Positions 17,649 to 27,262 of a stretch of DNA of 64,000 bases are shown here, in pieces; the stretch's first letter is position 1, and every line of letters starts with the position of its first letter. The translations under genes and the position numbers were made by a program. Under the pieces are notes generated by a model. The model ran no database searches. It had not been told where the DNA came from and saw only the letters and a program-made list of their open reading frames with translations. Source of the DNA: Desulforamulus reducens MI-1 (GTDB lineage: Bacteria > Bacillota > Desulfotomaculia > Desulfotomaculales > Desulfotomaculaceae); assembly GCF_000016165.1 (NCBI RefSeq), contig NC_009253.1, forward strand, positions 2,700,332-2,764,331, given 5' to 3'.

Positions 17649-19217
17649 TTAAGCTTCCTGCCCAAAACCTTCTCCAGCAGGTTTATAATCCTTCATTTTG
17701 ATAATGGTATCAATTCGCAGGATGGCTTCGGCAATTTCTCCGGCTGCTTTTAATGCATGGATTTTTACCAAAGCTGGGTCCATAACTCCCATTTCAACCA
17801 TATCCACAATATCACCTGTGTCACAGTCTATACCCAGGGAGATTTTTTCTTGTTCCGCCTGGGCTGCCAGCACATCACCCAGTTTTTCCAGAGGGTTAAA
17901 GCCTGCATTGGCAACAATCTGTGCCATCGGTCGACGAAGGGTTTCTGCTACACAGCTTATGCCATAGGCTACCATACCCCGGGTATTTTCCCGGGCCTTT
18001 TCAACTTCACGGGAAACGGCTAACTCCAAAGATCCTCCTCCGGGCACCACGCCACCCTTAATAGCAGCCTGCACCGAACTGGCTGCATCCTTAGCAATTC
18101 GCTCTCGTTCCCCAACCACTTCCTCTGTGGCAGCCCCCACTAACACTGTGGCCATTGGTTTGCCTGTTCCTTCTAAAATCCAAACCTGCTCCAACCTCTC
18201 ATCCATTAGAACTTCCCCGGCATTACCTAAGTATTTTTCTAGATCGGCAATACTCTTTTTCAAGCTAGTTCTTTTGATCACGCGGGCCCCGGTATGTTCT
18301 GCCGCCCGACACAATTCCTTATTTAAAACCCTTTGCACCACCATAATTCCAGCATCAGTGAGTATTTCCTCGGCAGTATCGTCTACTCCACGATCTACCA
18401 AAACTAAGCCCACTCCAAGATCAATCATTTTTTGTACATTGCTTCGAAATTCGGATTGCAATTCCAAATAACGGGCAAACCCTGATTCTGTACTTAGGGC
18501 TTCATCTCCAATGACCTCCGGTTCCAAGGCATCGTCTATAACCAGAACCTTAACATTTCTTAATTGCCGGGGCATTTGTTTATTCATGGTTTCTTTATTA
18601 ATAATAACACCCATGAAAACTTGATTACTGGCCCCTTCTTCGGAAATAATGGTATCGGATAATTTAAAGTTTCGCTCCACCAATTTTTCTTTGCCAATTA
18701 AGCGGGCAGCTTCCACAACCAAATCGGCAATATCCTGATGCTCCCGCCCTGCCACCAGAGCCACTTGTTTAAGCCAAGGGTGACTTATATCTTCCAGAGG
18801 TATGGCCTGTTGCTTCATAACCTCCAATGCTCTCCGTACCCCGGTTCGAACCCCTTCAATAACACGGGCCACTGGAACGCCTTTAGCCACTTGGTCTACG
18901 CCGGAACTGACCAAAGCCCCTGCCATAACAGTGGCTGTGGTGGTACCATCACCAATTTCATCCTGCTGAGATTTTGCTATGTTAATAACCATACGGGCAG
19001 CAGGATGGTTTGCTTCCATCATGGTTAATATGGTTACACCATCGTTAGTAATGACAACTTCTCCAAATTTATCCACCAGCATGGTGTCCAGACCCTTTGG
19101 TCCCAGTGTTCCCTCCACTGCCGAGGCAATGGCCCGTACAGCATTGGAATTAGTCATCAGAGCAGCTAATTTTTCATTCACTTCGGCACCTTGACTTGCC
19201 TGTTGTTTAAGACTCAC
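17649..19217 (-). CDS. Group III (archaeal-like, thermosome-type) chaperonin
   Basis: This 522-residue protein is related to archaeal thermosome and eukaryotic CCT subunits, not to bacterial GroEL. It shows the phosphate-loop segment [14 protein letters not shown] (about 37-50) and NDGVTIL. It also has [14 protein letters not shown] (about 88-101), [14 protein letters not shown] and the late [14 protein letters not shown]. The apical region has the thermosome-type protrusion layout, which means no GroES-like lid is needed. It sits between hrcA and grpE under a CIRCE site. Group III chaperonins have been described in Carboxydothermus and related Firmicutes, often inside the dnaK operon. The family call is firm; the substrates are unknown. 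Confidence 0.93.
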   Translation of the reverse strand: MSLKQQASQGAEVNEKLAALMTNSNAVRAIASAVEGTLGPKGLDTMLVDKFGEVVITNDGVTILTMMEANHPAARMVINIAKSQQDEIGDGTTTATVMAGALVSSGVDQVAKGVPVARVIEGVRTGVRRALEVMKQQAIPLEDISHPWLKQVALVAGREHQDIADLVVEAARLIGKEKLVERNFKLSDTIISEEGASNQVFMGVIINKETMNKQMPRQLRNVKVLVIDDALEPEVIGDEALSTESGFARYLELQSEFRSNVQKMIDLGVGLVLVDRGVDDTAEEILTDAGIMVVQRVLNKELCRAAEHTGARVIKRTSLKKSIADLEKYLGNAGEVLMDERLEQVWILEGTGKPMATVLVGAATEEVVGERERIAKDAASSVQAAIKGGVVPGGGSLELAVSREVEKARENTRGMVAYGISCVAETLRRPMAQIVANAGFNPLEKLGDVLAAQAEQEKISLGIDCDTGDIVDMVEMGVMDPALVKIHALKAAGEIAEAILRIDTIIKMKDYKPAGEGFGQEA

Positions 19218-19240
19218 GGAAACAGTTCCTCCTTACTCAA

Positions 19241-20278
19241 CTAAACCTGCCCCTTCAGAATTCGGTCCAGTGTTCGAGAAAGATTGCGAGACATACAATC
19301 GATCACGGTTACCACCCTTGCATAATCCATGCGGGTGGGTCCCAGAACCCCGATGGTTCCTAAGATTTTATCACCTACCTGGTAAGTAGCAGTTACCATG
19401 CTGCAATCCTGAATTTCTTGTCGCAAATTTTCATTGCCGATTTTGATGGTAATCCCCTGTCTATCCCTGGTAAAATCAAGAATATCCTTTAAGGTATCTT
19501 CCTGTTCCAATAAGGAAAGGAGTATTTTCACTCTTTCAACATTATGAAATTCTGGTTGATTCAGGATATTAAATACCCCTTCAAGATAAATTTTATCCTC
19601 TGCAACCGAAATGACCCTATCCTGCATCAATTCAAGGGCTAAATCCAGAATGCTACGGTGTTTGGAAAGTTCAAAATAAATTTCTTTGATCAAAGTAAGT
19701 CGAATGTTGTCCATGGTCCTGCCCTGAAGCTTAGCATTCAACACACTGGAGATTTGGTCCAAATCCTGCTGTGTAATGCTTTCAGGGACAGTCATCATCT
19801 GGTGATGAACAGCACCTGTATCCATGACCACAATTAATATGGCCTGGGATGGTCCCATAAGCACCATTTGCACATGCTTGTAGGCACTTCTACGAAAGCT
19901 CGGCATCTGAACAAGGGCTGTATAATGAGTAAGTTGAGCCATCATTCTGCCGGTGCGATTTAGGACTTCACCCACTTCTCGTACCTTATTTTCATAACCA
20001 CGCCGAATGGTCACTTCTTCTTCTTCACTTAATTGCTCTCGTTGCATCAAGCAATCCACATAGTAGCGATAGCCAAGATTAGATGGTATACGCCCGGCGG
20101 AGGTATGGGGCTGTTCAATATAACCCATCTCTTCTAAATCTGACATCTCGTTACGAATGGTAGCCGGACTAACACCCAATTTATATTTACGAGAAATGGT
20201 TCGTGATCCTACTGGCTCTGCTGTATTAATATAGTCTTTTATGATGGCCAACAGAATCTGCTGTTTACGTTCATCCAT
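19241..20278 (-). CDS. hrcA: Heat-inducible transcription repressor HrcA
   Basis: HrcA binds CIRCE operators and represses chaperone genes. The 345-residue protein has an N-terminal winged helix (ILLAIIKDYINTAEPVGSRTI...GVSPATIRNEMSDLEEMGYI, about 7-60). A GAF-like domain follows, and the C-terminus contains GPTRMDYARVV. I chose the ATG at 20278; a GTG two codons upstream is nearly as good, and a longer frame to 20326 runs into the CIRCE region. It is the first gene of the heat-shock operon. Confidence 0.95.
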   Translation of the reverse strand: MDERKQQILLAIIKDYINTAEPVGSRTISRKYKLGVSPATIRNEMSDLEEMGYIEQPHTSAGRIPSNLGYRYYVDCLMQREQLSEEEEVTIRRGYENKVREVGEVLNRTGRMMAQLTHYTALVQMPSFRRSAYKHVQMVLMGPSQAILIVVMDTGAVHHQMMTVPESITQQDLDQISSVLNAKLQGRTMDNIRLTLIKEIYFELSKHRSILDLALELMQDRVISVAEDKIYLEGVFNILNQPEFHNVERVKILLSLLEQEDTLKDILDFTRDRQGITIKIGNENLRQEIQDCSMVTATYQVGDKILGTIGVLGPTRMDYARVVTVIDCMSRNLSRTLDRILKGQV

Positions 20279-20319
20279 TTTCACGTCGGCCCACCCTCCT
20301 ATTCCACCCTTAAAGGGTG

Positions 20320-20346
20320 TTAGCACTCTCAGTCGATGAGTGCTAA
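20320..20346 (-). promoter_or_regulatory. CIRCE operator (HrcA binding site)
   Basis: TTAGCACTC-N9-GAGTGCTAA is a perfect match to the CIRCE consensus. It lies about 40 bases upstream of hrcA and just downstream of the predicted -10 box, so HrcA bound here would block transcription of hrcA, the chaperonin gene, grpE, dnaK and dnaJ. Confidence 0.97.
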
Positions 20347-20356
20347 TCTAACTTAA

Positions 20357-20385
20357 AATTTAGCAAAAGGAAAATTATTTGTCAA
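20357..20385 (-). promoter_or_regulatory. Sigma-A-type promoter of the hrcA operon
   Basis: On the minus strand TTGACA-N17-TAAATT precedes the CIRCE site by about ten bases. The start of transcription would fall near 20350. Confidence 0.75.
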
Positions 20386-20466
20386 GGATACCAGATTGCC
20401 CTGTATCTTAGGTTTTTAGGGTTTATAAAGCAATTTTTCCAAACCTAGTGTAAATAATATTCATTT

Positions 20467-21603
20467 TTATACAAACTCAGCAAAAACTTGATTTGCCAGT
20501 GGTAAACCTTTCTCTGTTAATTTAAGATAACCATCCTCTAATTTTACTAAACCTAGTTGCTCCATCCGGCTAATTTCTTTCTTGAAAACTTTGGTAATTG
20601 GTAACCCAAAACGCATTCGAAAGTTCTCTAGCTTTAATCCTTTTAACATTCGTAAGCCCAGGAAAACTGTTTCTTCCATTTGCTCCCTGACGGAAAGTAT
20701 TGTTTTCTCTTCCCTAGGTATATCGCCCCTTTTCAGTAAAGAGGCATATTGCTCAATATTCCCCACATTACCCCAACGTACCTGATTTAAATGAGAATGG
20801 GCCGCAGGGCCGAGGCCCAAGTATTCCCCATTGTGCCAATATAATAGATTATGCCGGCATTGATAACCTGGGCGGGCAAAATTTGAGATTTCATAGTGCT
20901 CATAACCCATTGATCCCAGTATACGTATTGCCAGCTGATACATTTCCAGTTCGTCCTCTTCTTGGCAAGGCTCCAACTTGCCCTGTTCTATGGAACAGGT
21001 TAAGGGGGTTCCTTCTTCCAACTGCAGCCCATAGCAAGAAATATGTTGCGGCTCTAGGTTTATGATTTCAGTTAAAGACTGCTGCCATTGTTTAACTGTT
21101 TGTTTGGGTAAACCAAAAATAAGGTCCAAATTGATATTGTGGAAGCTTGCTTGCCGGGCCTGCCAAACAGCTGCCTTGGCTTGTTCAAAATTATGGATGC
21201 GACCAATTTCATTTAGAAGTTCTTGGTGGGTGGACTGTACCCCCAGACTCAGCCGGTTAAAACCGGCTGCCCTGAGGTCCTTAAGGTAAGAAAAATTCAC
21301 AGTTCCTGGGTTAGCCTCGGTGGTAATTTCTGCATCATTGGCAATATAAAAGGAACGGTCCAGCCGTTCCAAAATGCTGGCCAGTTGCCCGGACATAAGA
21401 GAAGTGGGCGTACCGCCGCCCACAAAAATTGTATTAATTGTTTTTTCCTTTAACAAAAGGGATTCACTGTAATAAGCAATTTCCTTCTCCAGTCCCCGGA
21501 GATACAGAGATACCTGTTCCCGGTTGACTGGATAGGAAGTAAAATCACAGTATAGACATTTGCGAACACAAAAGGGTACATGGATGTACACACCTATTGA
21601 CAT
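20467..21603 (-). CDS. hemW: Radical SAM heme chaperone HemW
   Basis: This 378-residue radical SAM protein is related to coproporphyrinogen III dehydrogenase. It has C12-x3-C16-x2-C19 for the iron-sulfur cluster, GGGTPTSL and the family's NLDLIFGLPKQT. Such proteins were annotated as HemN but are now viewed as heme-binding HemW. The position between lepA and hrcA matches Bacillus. Its ATG lies inside the end of the small interrupted gene upstream (8-10 base overlap). Confidence 0.9.
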   Translation of the reverse strand: MSIGVYIHVPFCVRKCLYCDFTSYPVNREQVSLYLRGLEKEIAYYSESLLLKEKTINTIFVGGGTPTSLMSGQLASILERLDRSFYIANDAEITTEANPGTVNFSYLKDLRAAGFNRLSLGVQSTHQELLNEIGRIHNFEQAKAAVWQARQASFHNINLDLIFGLPKQTVKQWQQSLTEIINLEPQHISCYGLQLEEGTPLTCSIEQGKLEPCQEEDELEMYQLAIRILGSMGYEHYEISNFARPGYQCRHNLLYWHNGEYLGLGPAAHSHLNQVRWGNVGNIEQYASLLKRGDIPREEKTILSVREQMEETVFLGLRMLKGLKLENFRMRFGLPITKVFKKEISRMEQLGLVKLEDGYLKLTEKGLPLANQVFAEFV

Positions 21604-21821
21604 GGTTCCACCAGCTTGTTTTGTATTTCCTTTATCAGACCTTCTTCCTGCCCCGGCTCCTTAAGCCAAGCTTCCACCACCGGCCAGACTTGAGGACAGC
21701 TTCCTTTGGCCCCGGTTAAATCACGCACAGTCTTATAGACGATTTTGCGCTAATTTTTTGTTAAGGTCTTGTATCCTGCCTTCTCCAGTACAGGTGTTAA
21801 TTTTTTTAAATAACAAGTCAT
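21594..21821 (-). pseudogene. Small ORF interrupted by one in-frame TAG, between lepA and hemW
   Basis: One reading frame runs from ATG 21821 to TAG 21594. It encodes 23 residues, an amber codon at 21752-21750, then 51 more residues. Both halves look protein-like (start MTCYLKKLTPVLEKAGY; later part LTGAKGSCPQVWPVVEAW). The frame begins 15 bases after the lepA stop and ends over the hemW start, as if all three were translationally coupled. I recall small proteins of this style next to hemW in related genomes, with no stop at this point, but cannot verify it. A nonsense mutation is most likely; readthrough or pyrrolysine insertion is a weaker possibility. Confidence 0.55.
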
Positions 21822-21836
21822 TCTACAGAACCTAAC

Positions 21837-23642
21837 TTATTCTTCAATACTTAAAACAGCCATGAAGGCCTCCTGGGGTATCTCCACGTTACCCACTTGC
21901 TTCATGCGCCTTTTACCTTCTTTTTGCTTCTCCAACAGTTTTCTCTTACGGCTAATGTCACCGCCATAGCATTTTGCCAGTACATCCTTGCGCATGGCCT
22001 TAACGGTTTCCCTGGCAATAATTTTATTACCAATGGCCGCCTGTACCGGAATCTCAAACATCTGCCGGGGAATTAACGAACGAAGCTTTTCTACCAGGGC
22101 CCGTCCCCGCGTGTAAGCTCTTTCACTATGAACAATACAGGACAGGGCATCTAGAACTTCACCATTTAGCATAATATCCATTTTAACCAGCTCGGATTGC
22201 CGATAGCCAATCATTTCGTAGTCCAGGGAAGCATAACCCTTGGTCCGGGATTTCAATTGATCGAAGAAGTCATAAATTATTTCAGACAGAGGAATTTCAT
22301 AGGTTAACATAACACGGTTAATTCCCAAGTACTCCATATTACTAAAAATACCCCGTTTACCCTGGCAGAGATCCATGACGGTTCCTACAAAATCCTTAGG
22401 TACCATAACAGTGGCCTTGACAAAGGGTTCTTCGATAATTTCTATTTTATTGACCTGAGGCAGATTGGCGGGGTTGTCGATTTCCATGACTTCACCCTTG
22501 GTGGTGGTCACCCGGTAGACTACACTGGGTGCCGTGGTAATTAGACTTAGGCCATATTCCCGCTCCAAACGTTCCTGAATAATTTCCATATGCAACAGAC
22601 CTAAAAAGCCGCAGCGAAAACCAAAACCTAAGGCATCGGATGTTTCTGGTTCATAAATTAAAGAAGCATCATTTAACTTTAGTTTATCCAGGGCATCCCG
22701 TAAGTCTTCATAGTCTACAGTATCCACGGGATAAAGACCGCAGAATACCATTGGGGTAACTTTACGGTAACCGGGCAGAGGTGCCGGAGCAGGATTTTGG
22801 GCAGCGGTAATGGTATCACCCACCCGCACATCCTGTACATTTTTCATGCTGGCAGCCACTAACCCAACTTCGCCGGTCTTTAATTCATCCACAAAGGTCA
22901 TATGGGGGGTAAAAACCCCCACTTCGGTTACTTCAAACTCTTTCTTGGTGGCCATCATTCGTATGCGCATACCAGGTTTGAGGGTTCCCTGAACCACACG
23001 AATGTAGGCTATCACACCTCGGTAGGCATCATAGTGGGAGTCAAAGATCAGGGCCTGCAGGGGAGCTTCGGAGTCACCCTTAGGGGGGGCAATCTTGGTA
23101 ACCACCTGCTCCAGAATTTCTTTGATCCCAGCACCAGTTTTCGCAGAGGCCAGCACTGCCTCGGAAGTATCCAAACCGATTACGTCCTCTATCTCCTGTT
23201 TGACCCGCTCTGGTTCCGCACTGGGTAGGTCAATTTTATTAATTACCGGGATAATTTCCAAGTCATTTTCCAGTGCTAAATAAACATTGGCCAAGGTCTG
23301 GGCTTCAATTCCCTGGGAAGCATCCACCACCAACAGAGCACCCTCACAGGCGGCCAAACTACGTGACACTTCATAGGTAAAGTCAACGTGACCGGGGGTA
23401 TCAATTAAATTAAGCTGGTACTCCTGGCCGTCTTCGGCCCTGTGGAACAAACGAACAGCCTGCAGCTTAATGGTAATACCTCGTTCTCGCTCCAGATCCA
23501 TCTTATCTAGTACCTGCTCAGTCATTTCCCTTTGGGAAAGGGCACCGGTTTCCTCCAGTATTCTATCGGCTAGGGTTGACTTACCGTGGTCAATATGTGC
23601 TATAATACAAAAATTTCTAATACGATTTTGGGGGGTTGACAT
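21837..23642 (-). CDS. lepA: Elongation factor 4 (LepA)
   Basis: LepA is a ribosome-associated GTPase implicated in back-translocation or in ribosome biogenesis and initiation. The 601-residue protein has G1 AHIDHGKS (15-22), [14 protein letters not shown] and NKIDLP in the GTPase domain, then domains II, III and V. The LepA-specific C-terminal domain includes [25 protein letters not shown]. The gene order spoIIP-orf-lepA-hemW-hrcA matches Bacillus. Confidence 0.97.
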   Translation of the reverse strand: MSTPQNRIRNFCIIAHIDHGKSTLADRILEETGALSQREMTEQVLDKMDLERERGITIKLQAVRLFHRAEDGQEYQLNLIDTPGHVDFTYEVSRSLAACEGALLVVDASQGIEAQTLANVYLALENDLEIIPVINKIDLPSAEPERVKQEIEDVIGLDTSEAVLASAKTGAGIKEILEQVVTKIAPPKGDSEAPLQALIFDSHYDAYRGVIAYIRVVQGTLKPGMRIRMMATKKEFEVTEVGVFTPHMTFVDELKTGEVGLVAASMKNVQDVRVGDTITAAQNPAPAPLPGYRKVTPMVFCGLYPVDTVDYEDLRDALDKLKLNDASLIYEPETSDALGFGFRCGFLGLLHMEIIQERLEREYGLSLITTAPSVVYRVTTTKGEVMEIDNPANLPQVNKIEIIEEPFVKATVMVPKDFVGTVMDLCQGKRGIFSNMEYLGINRVMLTYEIPLSEIIYDFFDQLKSRTKGYASLDYEMIGYRQSELVKMDIMLNGEVLDALSCIVHSERAYTRGRALVEKLRSLIPRQMFEIPVQAAIGNKIIARETVKAMRKDVLAKCYGGDISRKRKLLEKQKEGKRRMKQVGNVEIPQEAFMAVLSIEE

Positions 23643-23746
23643 TCTTTACTCCTCCACCTCCGAAAAACGACATACTATTTCATTATAGCATCGGTTACGT
23701 GCTGCTTCAACTTGTCTTCTTGGAGGAAACTTGGATAGAGAAAAAA

Positions 23747-24199
23747 TCATTGTCCCTGTACCCACTGATTAACTGCCTTTACTCTTTCAGATGCTAAAAA
23801 AGCCTCCCATTTTTCCTCTGCCATTTCTTTTATAAAAATAGTCTTTTCCTTTAATTGGGCGTTGTTTTTAATATCCTGCCATTGTTTTTTTATATTTTTA
23901 ATGACAAAAATGGTTTTTTCATTGACTTGTGGGTTGTTCTTGACTGCCTGCCAGTTTTGATCCACCCTCTCATATAAGTTACCGGCATATTTTTGCATGG
24001 CAACGGTATTGACTTCCAAGGTTTCACCCAATACTTGAATTCGTACGTTACCACTCTCTTCCTGTGAAAAGCTATATAGTTGAACTGGTTGCTCGGGCAA
24101 AATAAGGCTATTAAAACATTCATTGGCAATGTAGACACCAAACCCCACCATCAGTACAAAGGCACCAAATAACATAAAGAGTAATGCGTTTCGCAACAT
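23747..24199 (-). CDS. Hypothetical membrane-anchored protein in the YqxA position
   Basis: This 150-residue protein starts at ATG 24199, eight bases after GGGGAGGTG. It has one N-terminal hydrophobic helix (about 4-24) and a polar, probably extracytoplasmic region with a long charged helix. A WQ(A/D)(V/I)KNN segment occurs twice (VDQNWQAVKNNPQVNEKTIF and KKQWQDIKNNAQLKEKTIF), which shows an internal duplication. It lies between spoIIP and lepA, the place of yqxA in Bacillus, but I cannot show homology. A role in sporulation is inferred from context. Confidence 0.7.
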   Translation of the reverse strand: MLRNALLFMLFGAFVLMVGFGVYIANECFNSLILPEQPVQLYSFSQEESGNVRIQVLGETLEVNTVAMQKYAGNLYERVDQNWQAVKNNPQVNEKTIFVIKNIKKQWQDIKNNAQLKEKTIFIKEMAEEKWEAFLASERVKAVNQWVQGQ

Positions 24200-24244
24200 A
24201 AAAAGGCACCTCCCCAATTTTAGGATGTACCTTTTAATACCTCT

Positions 24245-25360
24245 CTATACACTTTTTTCTATTTTATCTTCAGAACCTTCATTTGTTTCCTTGGCAGACG
24301 GTTCCTTTAGGGCCGGTTTTGTTTGATCCTGACCATCTCTTTTCTTCAACTCCTCCTTGATAATTTCTGCCAAGGCATCCGCCAGCATGACTGCACTGGT
24401 TTTAGCTTCTTCGAGGGAGTTATTGTCTGATCCAACTTCAACCAGTATGGCTCCAGGGTGTAAAAATTGATTGTAGCGTCCTTCCTTTACCCGCACTCCC
24501 AAACAAAGCCCCGGGTATAACTGGTCTAATTTATCTGCTAATTTACAAGCAAACTGGTAGTTTTGTTTCCAGTTAGGAAAGGGTAGACGAGCATCAGAAC
24601 CAACAATAATTAAAATAGGTGCAGTTTTTTTCCCCTTTACTTCCACTAAACAATTCTCTCGACTGCGTCCTGCATCCCGATGTATATCCAGCATGGTGAT
24701 CATGGATGGGTTGTTTGCCACTAACTGTCGAACAGTTTTTTCAGATTCTAAATAGGAGGTAGCATATCTGGCATCATGGACTTTATCCGATAGAGCTACT
24801 CGAATGGCGTGCTTTTCCGCCAGTTGCCTTTGTACCTCCTTGGCAACTAATACAACCCCACCTTGTTTTCCGGTTAGTCGGTCGGTACCATCGGTTAAAG
24901 AATAGGTTTCTCCGGTGTGGGTGTTATAAATCCCCACCAGTACATCCTTGCTTAGATTCTCAACCAGAGGAGGTTCTTCTAAACCTGCTGTTTCGGAACT
25001 AACTGTAATAACCGCAGTCCCCTGAACTTGAGCCAGCATAGGTATCTGAGCTTGTAAAATTGACTCTGGCGTCAGATTAAAACGGGTAACCCCTGCTAAC
25101 CAATACCATAACGCTGGCCCAGGTCTTTCCATTTCTTCCGGCGTATCTTGCCAGGCCAGTGCGGGCATTGTTGTCAAGATCATACTGCGGGGATCCTGAG
25201 ATATCTTGGAGAATACCCAGTCAACTGCATTAACCAAGTCCTGTTGGGTCCCTTCGTGCCCAAACTGCACACTATTCATTAGAAAAGTTAACCAAAAGGC
25301 AGCAATCAGAAGGAGTGACAGTATTGATAATATTTTCTTTGAACGAAAAACAAAAATCAC
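24245..25360 (-). CDS. spoIIP: Stage II sporulation protein P
   Basis: SpoIIP is a cell-wall amidase/endopeptidase that works with SpoIID and SpoIIM in engulfment. The 371-residue protein has an N-terminal membrane anchor (about 11-30). The C-terminal SpoIIP domain has VGIYNTHTGETY, DIHRDAG (metal-site region) and LVEVGSDNNSLEEA. A charged Lys/Glu/Asp tail follows. The GTG start abuts a G-rich stretch, so its exact position is uncertain. The gpr protease gene, usually its neighbour, is not present here. Confidence 0.93.
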   Translation of the reverse strand: MIFVFRSKKILSILSLLLIAAFWLTFLMNSVQFGHEGTQQDLVNAVDWVFSKISQDPRSMILTTMPALAWQDTPEEMERPGPALWYWLAGVTRFNLTPESILQAQIPMLAQVQGTAVITVSSETAGLEEPPLVENLSKDVLVGIYNTHTGETYSLTDGTDRLTGKQGGVVLVAKEVQRQLAEKHAIRVALSDKVHDARYATSYLESEKTVRQLVANNPSMITMLDIHRDAGRSRENCLVEVKGKKTAPILIIVGSDARLPFPNWKQNYQFACKLADKLDQLYPGLCLGVRVKEGRYNQFLHPGAILVEVGSDNNSLEEAKTSAVMLADALAEIIKEELKKRDGQDQTKPALKEPSAKETNEGSEDKIEKSV

Positions 25361-25420
25361 CCCCTCGGGGCTTGTATATTTTAATAAATATGCCCTATGG
25401 GGGATAGGTATGAGAGAAAA

Positions 25421-25447
25421 ATAAAAAGCCCACTCGGGGCTTTTTAT
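25421..25447 (-). terminator. Terminator after the YvlD-like gene
   Basis: On the minus strand AAAAAGCCCC-GAGT-GGGCTTTTT is followed by ATTTTT. It separates the small membrane protein gene from spoIIP. Confidence 0.75.
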
Positions 25448-25460
25448 AAAACTTTTTAAC

Positions 25461-25793
25461 CTATCTTACAGCGGTCGGCACAACAGCATCAATAAGACCA
25501 ATGATAAAGGCTGAAATTAACGCACCAAAAATACTAACATTGAGTAAGTTGGGAATGATAAATTGCGCTAGGTAAATAACTACGGCAGCAGTAATAAAGC
25601 CAACCAATCCTCTTCTTTGTGGGGATACGCGATCACCCAACAAACTTTCTGCTATGTAGCCCAAGATAGCAATTACCACAGCAGCAATTAAGGCACCAAT
25701 GAAACCACCTTTTACTACAAAACCTGGAGAAAGCCAACTTACTACAATTAATACTAGAGCGGAAACAATAAAACGAACCACCATTCCTAACAA
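25461..25793 (-). CDS. Small membrane protein, phage holin 4 / YvlD superfamily
   Basis: This 110-residue protein consists of four hydrophobic helices (about 3-22, 28-50, 63-82 and 86-105) separated by short polar loops (GDRVSPQRRGLVG). This layout fits the YvlD/holin-4 superfamily, whose members are mostly cellular proteins of unknown role despite the name. It starts at TTG 25793 after AGGGAGGTG. A terminator follows, so it is probably a single-gene unit. No phage genes lie nearby. Confidence 0.72.
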   Translation of the reverse strand: MLGMVVRFIVSALVLIVVSWLSPGFVVKGGFIGALIAAVVIAILGYIAESLLGDRVSPQRRGLVGFITAAVVIYLAQFIIPNLLNVSIFGALISAFIIGLIDAVVPTAVR

Positions 25794-25863
25794 ATAATCA
25801 CCTCCCTGTTATTCATTCTGTAATTATGATTTACCAAAAGGGAAAACGATATACAAAAGTTGC

Positions 25864-25892
25864 TTGCATTTTTATTTTATGCGTGGTAAAAT
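25864..25892 (+). promoter_or_regulatory. Sigma-A-type promoter for rpsT
   Basis: TTGCAT-N17-TAAAAT ends 27 bases before the rpsT start codon. It is the only good promoter between the divergent YvlD-like gene and rpsT. Confidence 0.65.
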
Positions 25893-25918
25893 ACAGTTTG
25901 TTGGGGAGGTGAGAAATT

Positions 25919-26185
25919 TTGCCTAATATTAAGTCTGCTATTAAGCGGGTTGAAATTACAAAAGCACGCACTATTCGTAATGCCAGCATTAAATCCGCTG
26001 TTAAAACTGCAATTCGCAGATACGAGGAAGCCCTAGCCAAAGCTGACAAGGAAGTCGCCGAGACTGCCCTGCGTAATGCTATGGTTGCTGTAGATAAAGC
26101 TGTAACCAAAGGTGTTTTACATAAAAATGCCGCAGCTAGAAAAAAATCTCGCCTAACCAAGCGGTTCAATAAAATTGCTGGTTAA
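25919..26185 (+). CDS. rpsT: 30S ribosomal protein S20
   Basis: This is an 88-residue basic, helical protein of the small subunit. The start PNIKSAIKRV and the end AARKKSRLTKRFN are typical of S20. It begins at a TTG codon after GGGGAGGTGAG. A rare start codon fits the known autoregulation of S20 translation in other bacteria. It has its own promoter and terminator and lies opposite holA, as in Bacillus. Confidence 0.96.
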   Translation: MPNIKSAIKRVEITKARTIRNASIKSAVKTAIRRYEEALAKADKEVAETALRNAMVAVDKAVTKGVLHKNAAARKKSRLTKRFNKIAG

Positions 26186-26191
26186 TAATTA

Positions 26192-26216
26192 AACCACCCT
26201 GCGGGTGGTTTTTTTA
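26192..26216 (+). terminator. Terminator after rpsT
   Basis: AACCACCC-TGC-GGGTGGTT followed by six T lies 7 bases after the rpsT stop. Confidence 0.88.
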
Positions 26217-26221
26217 GTTTG

Positions 26222-27262
26222 CTACTCCATTTGGCCGAATTGAATTAACATGGTTTCAATGGCTGGTAGAAAATCTCTCTGGCCTTTTTTTATAGCGGCA
26301 TCAATAGTTGCAATTTCTTGCAAGGCCCATTTCATTCTCTGGGACCCCCCCCGTCGAATTTGTGTTAAGGCCTTTTTGATAACAAAATCATGTATTCCCA
26401 TTTTTCTAGCAACTTCTCTCTCAGGGGAGCCTTCCCGAAGTAAGGCCTCGGCCTGGAGGGCGATGCGAAGTTGTCGCGCTAAAAGGGCTAAAATTTTAGT
26501 CGGTTGTTCCTTAAGAGAAAGAAGTTCTCGAATACCATTTAGAGCCTTAGAAGTATGGCCAGCCACAGCATCGTCCACTACTGTAAAAATATTTTGCTCA
26601 ATATTGATAACACCAACCTCCCCGACAATGGCGGAGGTTATTTCTTGTTCGCTACCCAAATAGCTGATAAGCTTATTTACTTCATTCTTTAGATTTAATA
26701 GACCTAACTTACCGTTGGCTTCTACTATCGCTCTGGCAGCTGAGGGCTCAATTGTTTTACCAGTCCCTTTGACAATTTGGTTAACCCAGGTGATCATTTC
26801 GGAGGGCTTTAACATTTTGAAGTCTATAACCTGTCCCTTTGCACTAATTTCTTTGTAGGTCTTCTTGCGACGGTCTACTGCTTCCTTGGCAACAAAGACT
26901 AAACAAGTGGTGCTGGCTGGATTATTTAAATACTTTAAGAGAACTGTGTCCTTACCACTTCCTTTGTCCTCGCCTCCGGCTTCATTTTTCCCTTTGCCAG
27001 AAAACCATGGAGCATTTTTTACGATGACCAGTCTGCGTTCTGCCATGAAGGGCATGTTTTCTGCAAAAGAAATCACCGTATCAATGTCTGCTTCTTCCCC
27101 GTCCAATAGATCCAGGTTAAAATCAGCTGCCTGTGGCAGTAAAAATTCTTTAAATTTCTCCACAGCCTTTTCTTTCAGGTATTCCTCTTCTCCATAAAAC
27201 AAGTATACCGGAGAAACAACCCCCCGCTGTAGGCTGTTGATCAAACCTTTGTAATATTCCAT
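26222..27262 (-). CDS. holA: DNA polymerase III delta subunit
   Basis: HolA is the clamp-loader subunit that opens the sliding clamp. The 346-residue protein has the N-terminal PVYLFYGEEEYLKEKAV segment, the RRLVIVKNAPWF region and a helical C-terminal collar domain (LALLARQLRIALQAEALL). Its length fits the family. It is convergent with rpsT, and the thiamine-binding-type gene is directly upstream: that gene's stop and the holA start are adjacent. Confidence 0.93.
   Translation of the reverse strand: MEYYKGLINSLQRGVVSPVYLFYGEEEYLKEKAVEKFKEFLLPQAADFNLDLLDGEEADIDTVISFAENMPFMAERRLVIVKNAPWFSGKGKNEAGGEDKGSGKDTVLLKYLNNPASTTCLVFVAKEAVDRRKKTYKEISAKGQVIDFKMLKPSEMITWVNQIVKGTGKTIEPSAARAIVEANGKLGLLNLKNEVNKLISYLGSEQEITSAIVGEVGVINIEQNIFTVVDDAVAGHTSKALNGIRELLSLKEQPTKILALLARQLRIALQAEALLREGSPEREVARKMGIHDFVIKKALTQIRRGGSQRMKWALQEIATIDAAIKKGQRDFLPAIETMLIQFGQME

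Noticed and set aside
25461-25793. Prophage, suggested by the holin-like fold
   Set aside because: No other phage genes are nearby. The superfamily name is misleading, and the protein resembles cellular YvlD-type proteins.
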